DNA from: a virus
IMG/VR virus record: IMGVR_UViG_3300042090_001530
Location: 124,001 to 188,000 of that record
DNA: 64,000 nucleotides
Strand: one strand, 5' to 3'
Positions within the stretch are counted from its first letter, which is position 1. Every line of letters begins with the position of its first letter. The notes beneath the pieces are model-generated. The model was given only the letters and a program-made list of their open reading frames with translations, had not been told where the DNA came from and searched no databases. The position numbers and the translations under genes were made by a program. Positions 55,507 to 62,009 of this stretch are shown here, one piece after another.

Positions 55507-57283
55507 GGGAAGCCGGGGGATCACTCCCCCGAGATGACCCGCCCCGTCGCCGAGACTGGCCTTCCTGCTTCGACAGCGGGGTCGAGAGCCGCCGGTCACC
55601 CGACGGACTTTGCCCACCTCCACAGGCGTTTAGACTCTCCCCGATATCCGAGGCGAGCGGTACCGCATGGTGCAGGATATTGCGCGCAGCATTGACCTCG
55701 CGGTCAAGCTTCATACCGCACTTGATGTTCCCGCACCGGAAAACCACCTGCGTAAGCGGGATGCTTGGGTCTCGCCATCCACACTTGCAACAGGTCTGAC
55801 TCGACGGCAGGTCCCCGGCCGCAGCCCGGAACCGCGTACCCCACTGCGCCGCCTTGTACTCCAACTGGCGCCGCAACTCGGCAGGCGCCGTGTCCAGGAT
55901 CGCCCGGTTGAAGCCGGCCTTCACCTTCACGTCGCTGCCGGGCGCCTCGACGGTGCCCTTCGCGGACCCGGTCATCTGCCGGACATTCAGGTCGCGGACA
56001 GCGATCTCCGGATAGTTGATCGCTATGCTCGCGGAGATCTGGTTCAGGGTGCCGCGCCGCGCCTCCGCAGTCCGATGATGCACGCGGCCGAGCCGCCTGA
56101 CCGCCTTGGCACGGTTCGCCGACTGCGCCTGACCGCGCACGAACGGCTTACGCGCCACAGCCTGCGACGCCTTCACCAAAGCCCGCTTGTGCCTCTTGCC
56201 GTACCGAGGATTCTCATACGCAGTCTCGTCCGACAGGGCGACCAGGGTACGAACACCCCACTCGACGCCGACGGCCGGGCGCATCCGCTGCCGTTCCTTG
56301 GAGACCTTCTGCCGGGCCCGGGAGACCTCCTCGCGGTGCCGCATCGCCTCCGGGGACAGTTCGCACAGCACCGACGCGTACCAGCGGGAGCCGCCCCGGG
56401 AGATCGTCACCGACTTGACCACCGCGTGGCCCCGGTCGATCAGCCGCGCGAGGGGCTTGCAGGACTCGAACAGCCGGACCGAACCGATCCGCGGCACGTT
56501 CAGCCGGCGGTGTCCGTCGGGCCGGATCGACGGGTTGTGCACATCGTGGAACAGGGTGAACGAGTCGGTCGAGCGGCCCTTCTTCTTAAACCGGGGCCTG
56601 CCCATCGCCCGGCCGACCCTGGCCCCGGTGCGCGACGCCATCCAGTTCTGCATCGCCGCCTGGGCGCGGTCGAAGCCGTTGGTGAAGCAGTACACGGAGA
56701 CTTCGGGATGCCACGGGGAGCCGCCGTCTGCGGCGTCCTGGTCGCGGATTTCGCGCCACATGGTGGTGCAGTCCATCGCGGACGGGATCGCGTCGCCGCG
56801 CTCGAATCGGGCCTTCTTGAACTGCAGCACCTCGCGGCGCACGGCAGCGAGTCGCTCCTTGATCTCCAGCAGGTCGGGGCGCGTCTTGTCCTTGACTGCG
56901 GCCATCAGGGCTTTGCGCTCGTCGTCGAGCCGTTTGGTGTCGGCGGCCAACTCGGCGGCCTCGGCTTTGAGGATCGGCCGGGCCTGCTTGTCCCACTGCT
57001 TGATCCGCTCGCCGCGCACCTGGGCCGTCCACGCAGCGGTGGACTTCTCGTCCAGGCCGTCGGGCGGCTGCGGCATCGGCCCGGCGATCCGGGTGATGAC
57101 CTCGTCGCGGCGCGCCTCCCAGGCGAGTTGGGCTTGGGACATCCATGCGATGCCGCGGTTGGTGGCCCACCGGGTGGCGCCAGCATGCCGGGCGAAGTCG
57201 GCGAGTTGGGCTTGGGTTGGGTCGAGGGCGAACCGATAGGCGCGCAGAACTGGCGCGGGCGCTTCGGTTTCAGCGGTGGCCAT
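55496..57283 (-). CDS. TnpB/Cas12-like protein with substituted RuvC catalytic residues
   Basis: 595 aa; GGAAGGAG lies 8 bases before the ATG. N-terminal TnpB-like part (LRAYRFALDPTQAQLADFARHAGATRWATNRGIAW), then about 130 extra residues (60-190) with a charged helical insert, then the common TnpB core (AQAAMQNWMASRTG, GRPRFKKKGRSTDSF). RuvC-I reads VGVEWGVRTLVAL with E341 for Asp; RuvC-II reads AVRDLNVRQM with R430 for Glu; RuvC-III reads LDREVNAARNI with E529 for Asp. The zinc ribbon is kept (C498xxC501, C517, C522). The size is like Cas12m and other type V-U effectors, larger than IS605 TnpB (398 aa here). DNA cutting is unlikely; RNA-guided binding is possible. No tnpA or IS ends accompany it; a CRISPR array starts 35 bases downstream. 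A TldR-like dead TnpB is the main alternative. Confidence 0.85.
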   Translation of the reverse strand: MATAETEAPAPVLRAYRFALDPTQAQLADFARHAGATRWATNRGIAWMSQAQLAWEARRDEVITRIAGPMPQPPDGLDEKSTAAWTAQVRGERIKQWDKQARPILKAEAAELAADTKRLDDERKALMAAVKDKTRPDLLEIKERLAAVRREVLQFKKARFERGDAIPSAMDCTTMWREIRDQDAADGGSPWHPEVSVYCFTNGFDRAQAAMQNWMASRTGARVGRAMGRPRFKKKGRSTDSFTLFHDVHNPSIRPDGHRRLNVPRIGSVRLFESCKPLARLIDRGHAVVKSVTISRGGSRWYASVLCELSPEAMRHREEVSRARQKVSKERQRMRPAVGVEWGVRTLVALSDETAYENPRYGKRHKRALVKASQAVARKPFVRGQAQSANRAKAVRRLGRVHHRTAEARRGTLNQISASIAINYPEIAVRDLNVRQMTGSAKGTVEAPGSDVKVKAGFNRAILDTAPAELRRQLEYKAAQWGTRFRAAAGDLPSSQTCCKCGWRDPSIPLTQVVFRCGNIKCGMKLDREVNAARNILHHAVPLASDIGESLNACGGGQSPSGDRRLSTPLSKQEGQSRRRGGSSRGSDPPASLDS

Positions 57284-57388
57284 GTTCTACTCCTTCCCGG
57301 TTCGGCCCTGCAGGTGCGTCAGATTTTAGCGGGTACGTCCGACACTGGCGCGGCAGTCTCGCGAGCCCCTCGTGGCGGGTGGGCGCCG
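57284..57388 (-). promoter_or_regulatory. Gap upstream of the TnpB/Cas12-like gene
   Basis: 105 bases. On the minus strand GCTAAAATC could serve as a -10 (TAAAAT). No good -35. It separates the CRISPR locus from the overlapping minus-strand run, so the locus is probably an independent transcription unit. Confidence 0.4.
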
Positions 57389-57583
57389 TCACCACATCCG
57401 GCAAGCGCGCCAGAGCCCGACCGCCACAGCCTCCATGCGGTGCTCGATCAGCCATGCGGCGGTCGCGTCCACACCCCGCGTGGCGCGCAGCCGGACCCGG
57501 GTCCTCCACGGCAGTGGCGGGTGGCGTTTCCACTGGCCGTTCGGCTGCCGATAGAGGTAGGGCGCGGGCTGTCGGTCAGTCAC
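57389..57583 (-). CDS. Small basic protein
   Basis: 64 aa from GTG overlapping the upstream stop. PYLYRQPNGQWKRHPPLPWRTRVRLRATRGVDATAAWLIEHRMEAVAVGLWRACRMW. Basic, with a C-terminal helix. Last gene of the third minus run. Confidence 0.6.
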   Translation of the reverse strand: MTDRQPAPYLYRQPNGQWKRHPPLPWRTRVRLRATRGVDATAAWLIEHRMEAVAVGLWRACRMW

Positions 57584-57893
57584 CGTCGCGCACCCCATCC
57601 TTGCCGTTGAATCGCAGCGATTCGCGGATCTGGCGCTCGGGGAGCGGTTTGCCGCGTCCGTCCGTCCATGGCCGGCCCACGGGTCGATCGGCGTGCGTGT
57701 AGGCCCAGACTCTCGCATGGTCGCCCAGGTACCAGAGGGGTGTGCCGCGGCCGTCGGTGCGCACGGTGAAGCCTTCGCCGGCTTCGTAGGTGAACGATGC
57801 ACCGGACGGTTCGGAAGCGTGGCTGGGGTCGATCAGGTCGGCGACAACTCTGAGGCATCTACCCGCGAACGCGAGGATCACGAGGCGCCCCAC
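57576..57893 (-). CDS. Hypothetical protein
   Basis: 105 aa from GTG (a second GTG 12 bases further is possible). Beta-rich, with FTVRTDGRGTPLWYLGDHARVWAYTHADRPVGRPWTDGRG. Unknown. Confidence 0.6.
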   Translation of the reverse strand: MGRLVILAFAGRCLRVVADLIDPSHASEPSGASFTYEAGEGFTVRTDGRGTPLWYLGDHARVWAYTHADRPVGRPWTDGRGKPLPERQIRESLRFNGKDGVRDGD

Positions 57894-57918
57894 TCGGCCG
57901 CTGTCGCGACTTGGCCGG

Positions 57919-58491
57919 TCACCATCCTGGATGCCTTCCCATGTAGACGTCGTACCCCACGGCGCCCTCGACGGCCACGATCCCGGCCGCCGCTTCCTGT
58001 CCGGCCTGAACGTACCCGACGTAGTTCGGGTCGCTGATCGCGGCGGCCGTGGGCGGCACGCCGAACACGCTGCCGAAGCCGAGGTCGTCTTCGGGTTCCG
58101 TAGCGGCGGTCGCGTACTTGGACCGCGGCGAGCGGGGACGGTCCGGGTGTGGTGCCGCGCGGGTCACACGGTTCTCTCGGTCGCCCTTGTGCATCCGTTC
58201 CCGAAACTCGTGCAGGGCGATGCCGCCTTCGGGCCAGGTTGCGCCGGTCGCGAGCCAACCGTCGAGCTGCGCGAGCATGATGGACTGCGGGGTGGGTTCG
58301 CGGTCGAGCATTGGGGCTCCAGCGTTCCACCAGCGAACGCCCTCGTTGACCCGGTCGTGGGTCATCGGGAACTTGTCGGCGGTCAGGCCGAGTTCGGCGC
58401 GGTACGCCTCGAAAACGGCGAGCCGTTCCTTGCCGGGCCATTCGCCGGGGTAGGCGGGGAGCAGGCGGTCGGGGATGTCCATGTCACCCAT
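57919..58491 (-). CDS. Hypothetical protein, intact relative of 12406-12596
   Basis: 190 aa from the ATG of MGDMDIPDRL, which overlaps the upstream stop (ATGGGTGA). YPGEWPGKERLAVFEAYRAELG and PMTHDRVNEGVRWWNAGAPMLDREP are shared with the frameshifted gene at 12.5 kb. Unknown function. Confidence 0.65.
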   Translation of the reverse strand: MGDMDIPDRLLPAYPGEWPGKERLAVFEAYRAELGLTADKFPMTHDRVNEGVRWWNAGAPMLDREPTPQSIMLAQLDGWLATGATWPEGGIALHEFRERMHKGDRENRVTRAAPHPDRPRSPRSKYATAATEPEDDLGFGSVFGVPPTAAAISDPNYVGYVQAGQEAAAGIVAVEGAVGYDVYMGRHPGW

Positions 58492-59233
58492 TCTCGCCGC
58501 CGCCTGCCGCGATCCGTTCGATCTCGAGCCGGTCACGCTCCAGCCGTTCCTCAAGTTGCTCCAGCGTGGACGGGGCGAACGTGTCGCAGCCGCACCGGCC
58601 GTAGCGCGTGCCGCCGGGCAACTCGCGGGCGACGCTGACCGCGCACGGACCGCGCTCATGGGAGGCGTAGTGGTGGCGGCAGTTCTCGCACCCGACCGGC
58701 AGGAACATCGCGCAGTCGGCGCACACGAACCCGCCGACGGTGAACCGGACGTACGGGGCCTTCGGCTCGCCGCAGGTGCACTCGCAGCATGAGCGACAGC
58801 GCTCGCAGAGTTCCGCTTCGCCGCCGGGATGCCACCAGTTGCTTCCGCCGTGGCAGTCGCGGCAATCCGGGTGCCCGGTCCTGTGGGCCGGCGGCCCGCA
58901 GGCAGCGCTGGCCGTGTCGAGTGGCGGCGGGGCGTTGCGCTGCGAGTACGGCACGATCGGCAGGTCGGGGCGCATCGCGGACAGTACCGCGTCGATCGGC
59001 CCGTTGGTGAACCCGAGTTGATCGGTGGTGATCGCGGTGAACGTGGCTCCGCAGCCGGGTTGCCCGTGGCTGTCGCCGTGCCCGGAGATCGTCTCATGTG
59101 CGGTTTGTCCGCGGACGAGGGTGCCGCGGCCGCAGTGCGAGCACTTCGATGTATAGCTACTGACGATTATGGTCGCGGTCGCGCCTGGCGTGGACGGCTC
59201 GTCGCGGTATGCGTTGTACGAAGTCTCGCTCAC
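58484..59233 (-). CDS. Cys-rich multi-zinc protein
   Basis: 249 aa from GTG. Five or more cysteine clusters: KCSHCGRG, CRDCHGGSNWWHPGGEAELCERCRSCCECTCGEP, CADCAMFLPVGCENCRHHYASHERGPC, CGCD. Ends in a coiled coil (STLEQLEERLERDRLEIERI). Some pairs resemble phage DnaJ-like or RING-like zinc folds but no family is certain. Confidence 0.65.
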   Translation of the reverse strand: MSETSYNAYRDEPSTPGATATIIVSSYTSKCSHCGRGTLVRGQTAHETISGHGDSHGQPGCGATFTAITTDQLGFTNGPIDAVLSAMRPDLPIVPYSQRNAPPPLDTASAACGPPAHRTGHPDCRDCHGGSNWWHPGGEAELCERCRSCCECTCGEPKAPYVRFTVGGFVCADCAMFLPVGCENCRHHYASHERGPCAVSVARELPGGTRYGRCGCDTFAPSTLEQLEERLERDRLEIERIAAGGGENG

Positions 59234-59556
59234 TGCTCGCCACCGCCCACGCCGGCCCGCCCGGCTAGGAACTGCTCGACCCACTGCGCGTTCGCCTCGC
59301 GCGAGTCGTCATACTCGATCCACCGGTCGCTGGCACTGATCTCGCTGGCCGTGATGACGCCTTCCCGGAAGCACTCGTCCCATTCGTCGCTCAGCCGGTC
59401 CCTCACGCGCGGGTCGGTCGCCCGGTCCCGCTCGGCCATGATCAGAGGGCAGTTGCGGAAGAACGTGCCGTCCGACTGCTTGCGATACCAGGTACGGGGC
59501 GCGGGTCCGCTTTCGGTCCGGCGGTGGCGGGTTCGACCCCAGCGGATGCCGGTCAC
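59230..59556 (-). CDS. Hypothetical basic protein
   Basis: 108 aa from GTG. Basic N-terminus (GIRWGRTRHRRTESG), then WYRKQSDGTFFRNCPLIMAERDRATDPRVRDRLSDEWDECFREGVITASEISASDRWIEYDD. Unknown. Confidence 0.6.
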   Translation of the reverse strand: MTGIRWGRTRHRRTESGPAPRTWYRKQSDGTFFRNCPLIMAERDRATDPRVRDRLSDEWDECFREGVITASEISASDRWIEYDDSREANAQWVEQFLAGRAGVGGGEQ

Positions 59557-60494
59557 GACTCGCCACCTTCCTCGCCGACCCCGAGTGCCTTGTCGAGCCG
59601 TTCCGCATAGTCGGGTGCGAGCAGGTCCGTGATCGCGAGCCCGTGGGCGAAGGAGTAGCCGCGGAAGTTCTCCGGGCTGATCTCCAGCATCCCCGGGTTG
59701 CGACGGAGGCCTTCGAGCGCCCGGCGCCAACGCTCGTCCTCAGGCAGTTCATACCACAGGTCCGAGGAGCAGTCGGCGTACAAGGCCTCGCGGTCTGCGG
59801 CTTCGGGGTAGCCCTGTTCCCATTCGGCACGGCCGTCTTCGGTCTGCGCCCAGTAAGGTGCCCAGCCCTCGGGCATCGGCGGCGGGGACCAGTGCGCAAC
59901 ATCTGCGTTCGGGAACTGGTCGCACACCGAGTAGGACATGACTATGGGTTCGTCATCGCGGTCGAGCAGTAGTTTGATGACGTCCCGCCAGCCCTGATCC
60001 GACCACTTCCGCTCGTCGTTGCGGTCCGTGTACCACTGGCCCTCGCGGAAGATCCCCGCGTTGAGGCCCTCGGCGATGACGCTCGCGAGCCACGCCCGGT
60101 TGATGCCCTCGACGTAGCAGTGGATCTCGCACTGGCCGTGCAGCCGCGCCGCGAGCCTGACCGTGTCGTTGCCGTACTTCAGGGCCGTGTTCAGCCGGAG
60201 CGCGAACGACTCGATCTCCTTGTCCTTCCATGTGAACATCTCACCGTAGAAGCCGCTCCGGAACGCGGTGGCGAACGTGTCGCGCCACATCGGAATCCAG
60301 CCGGGGGACTGCCGGTCCGTCTTGTGCAGGTAGTGGTCGGGGCGGATGAGGCCGAGGATCCGGTCCACGTCGTCGTGGTAGATGGATCCGAGGAATCCGT
60401 CCGTCAGGTGGTCGACGAGTAGCCCGCAGTGCGCGCGTTCGGAGCCGCGCAGTTCGGCGTCGCCGTGCCGGGAGTGAAAGTAGACGCGACTCAT
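59553..60494 (-). CDS. Hypothetical protein, alpha/beta
   Basis: 313 aa. MSRVYFHSRHGDAELRGSERAHCGLLVDHLTDGFLG, EGINRAWLASVIAEGLNAGIFREGQWYTDR and WRDVIKLLLDRDDEPIVMSYSVCDQFPN are well-conserved-looking segments. I recognise the pattern from actinobacterial mobile elements but no function is known to me. Confidence 0.65.
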   Translation of the reverse strand: MSRVYFHSRHGDAELRGSERAHCGLLVDHLTDGFLGSIYHDDVDRILGLIRPDHYLHKTDRQSPGWIPMWRDTFATAFRSGFYGEMFTWKDKEIESFALRLNTALKYGNDTVRLAARLHGQCEIHCYVEGINRAWLASVIAEGLNAGIFREGQWYTDRNDERKWSDQGWRDVIKLLLDRDDEPIVMSYSVCDQFPNADVAHWSPPPMPEGWAPYWAQTEDGRAEWEQGYPEAADREALYADCSSDLWYELPEDERWRRALEGLRRNPGMLEISPENFRGYSFAHGLAITDLLAPDYAERLDKALGVGEEGGES

Positions 60495-60694
60495 CGGCTC
60501 GTTCCGTTCTCGGCGTCGTGCTTCGGTGCGACGCCGTCGAGGATCTGCCGGATGTCGCGGGCGAGCTCGAGATAGTTCTGCTCGCCGCCGTAGGGATGCT
60601 GCGCGAGACGCTCCTCGACCCACTCGGGCGGCGGCAAGAGTTCGGCGAGACGCGTCTTGAGCCGGTCCAGTTGGCCGACGTCACCACTCGTCAT
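60491..60694 (-). CDS. Small helical protein
   Basis: 67 aa. MTSGDVGQLDRLKTRLAELLPPPEWVEERLAQHPYGG, all helical. Unknown. Confidence 0.55.
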   Translation of the reverse strand: MTSGDVGQLDRLKTRLAELLPPPEWVEERLAQHPYGGEQNYLELARDIRQILDGVAPKHDAENGTSR

Positions 60695-60959
60695 CGTCGT
60701 CCACCTCCTCTTCCGGGTGCAGCGTCGCGTGCAGCGCCTTCGTGGCCATCTGCTCGAGCCGGTCGCATTGGGCCGGGGTGAACGTGCCGTCCGTGCGGGC
60801 GAGCGCGACACCGGCCTGCACACGCCGGATCTTGTCCGGGTAGGAGCCTTCCGCGGCGAGGATCGTGGTCCGGTAGTGCTCGTACAGCCATGCCGGGCCG
60901 ACTTGGACCTGCGTAGTGCGATCACCAGCCAGCAGGGTGACAGTGACAGTCTCGGGCAC
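60681..60959 (-). CDS. Small conserved protein (paralogue of 45115-45393)
   Basis: 92 aa from GTG. LLAGDRTTQVQVGPAWLYEHYRTTILAAEGSYPDKIRRVQAGVALARTDGTFTPAQCDRLEQMATKALHATLHPEEEV, then DDDDEW. Same length, motifs and acidic end as the 45-kb copy; both are followed by a helical gene overlapping by 14 bases. Confidence 0.7.
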   Translation of the reverse strand: MPETVTVTLLAGDRTTQVQVGPAWLYEHYRTTILAAEGSYPDKIRRVQAGVALARTDGTFTPAQCDRLEQMATKALHATLHPEEEVDDDDEW

Positions 60960-60960
60960 G

Positions 60961-61247
60961 TCAGCCTCCGAGTTCGGCGATGTACGTCGGGTAGACGGTC
61001 GGTCCCGCGTAGTGCAGGCATTCGCACTTTGGCTTGATCGTGCCGACGCCGGACTTGTGGAACGGCTCGCCCTTCCATACGCACGCACCCGAGCCGTCGG
61101 CATGGAAGCTGATGCCGTGCCGGCACACGCAGATCGGCTTCGGGTCGGGCTTCAGTTTGGGCGCGCGGCGCAGCCTGCCAACGCGCCCGGCACCGTAGCC
61201 GCCGGCAAGGATCCCGGCCCCGGCGAGCAGCGAGAACGGGTCAAGCA
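60961..61247 (-). CDS. Membrane-anchored Cys/His protein
   Basis: 95 aa. Hydrophobic N-terminus (MLDPFSLLAGAGILAGGYGAG), then CVCRHGISFHADGSGACVWKGEPFHKSGVGTIKPKCECLHY, a probable metal site. Orientation likely N-out. Unknown. Confidence 0.6.
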
Positions 61248-61492
61248 TTAGAGCCCCTAGCGGCACCTGCGTGCGACGGCGTCGCATGCTCCTTGGTCTC
61301 GTGCTCGTCGGCGAGCGCCATCCAGTCGGCCAGCGTCGGCTCGCCCGTCTCCTCGTCCGGCTGGACCCAGATCAGTCGCACGTCCTCCTGGTAGTTGTCG
61401 TCCTCGGTGCAGTCGAGACACCACAGTGCCGGCTTCAGGCTCGCCTCGTCGTAGCCGGGCTGATAGCGGCGGTAGTCGGTCTGCATGGTCAT
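61241..61492 (-). CDS. Small Cys protein
   Basis: 83 aa (start MTMQTDYRR, or two codons later). WCLDCTEDDNYQEDVRLIWVQPDEETGEPTLADWMALADEHETKEH is found with small variations in many Streptomyces phage-like proteins. Unknown. Confidence 0.6.
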   Translation of the reverse strand: MTMQTDYRRYQPGYDEASLKPALWCLDCTEDDNYQEDVRLIWVQPDEETGEPTLADWMALADEHETKEHATPSHAGAARGSNA

Positions 61493-61518
61493 CGTCTCCT
61501 CGTTGCCGGTTTTGGTTT

Positions 61519-61986
61519 TCACGCCGTCTCACCTTCCGCCCGTTCGATCACTTCGACGAGCGCGCCTATGTCGGCGATCCCGAACGCGATCCGCTGCCCG
61601 CTGGCCAGGTCGACCGCGAGCGTCAGGTTCCTGCCGAGGCCGTAGTACGCCTCGTGCACTGTCGCGTCGAACGTGACGCGGACGCGGCGAGTGCGCTTGA
61701 TGCCCTCGACCAGTTCGTCCTCTGCGCCAGCCTCGTGCAGTGCTGGGCGCGGAGGGATGAGCGGTTCGGGCTTCGGCTCGCGCGGACGCTTCGGCTTCCC
61801 GGCGGGCGCTGGCTTGGCGGCGCTCGGGCGCTGAACCGGCCGCAGGGGCACCTCGAACAGTGCGCCCGGCTCATCCGTCGCCGAAGGGCTCGAGAGCGGC
61901 GACGCGGCTTGCCGCGGCTTCCCTTGGGCGCCCCTACGTCGGGCTGCGTCGAACGGGATGACGACTCCGCTGGCGGGATCGTCCAT
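61519..61986 (-). CDS. Hypothetical protein with disordered N-terminus
   Basis: 155 aa from the ATG of MDDPASGVV, chosen for AAGGAG 7 bases upstream; ATG 62013 overlaps the helicase stop (ATGA) and is the alternative. Pro/Lys/Ala-rich first 90 residues, then a folded end (VRVTFDATVHEAYYGLGRNLTLAVDLASGQRIAFGIADIGALVEVIERA). Possibly a helicase partner. Confidence 0.6.
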   Translation of the reverse strand: MDDPASGVVIPFDAARRRGAQGKPRQAASPLSSPSATDEPGALFEVPLRPVQRPSAAKPAPAGKPKRPREPKPEPLIPPRPALHEAGAEDELVEGIKRTRRVRVTFDATVHEAYYGLGRNLTLAVDLASGQRIAFGIADIGALVEVIERAEGETA

Positions 61987-62009
61987 CGTCTTCTCCTTGC
62001 TGGTATTGG

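Noticed and set aside
53604-57283. A complete type I-E CRISPR-Cas system
   Set aside because: Only cas1, cas2 and the array look I-E. No cas3, cse1, cse2, cas7, cas5 or cas6 gene is in the window, and the neighbours are unrelated.
55496-57283. A plain IS605-type insertion carrying this tnpB homologue
   Set aside because: No tnpA, no subterminal hairpins like those at 6820 and 8511, and the protein is about 200 residues longer than the in-window TnpB. It still cannot be fully excluded that it came from such an element.
55667-57610. 647-aa plus-strand open frame
   Set aside because: Antisense shadow of the TnpB/Cas12-like gene, caused by high GC at third positions.
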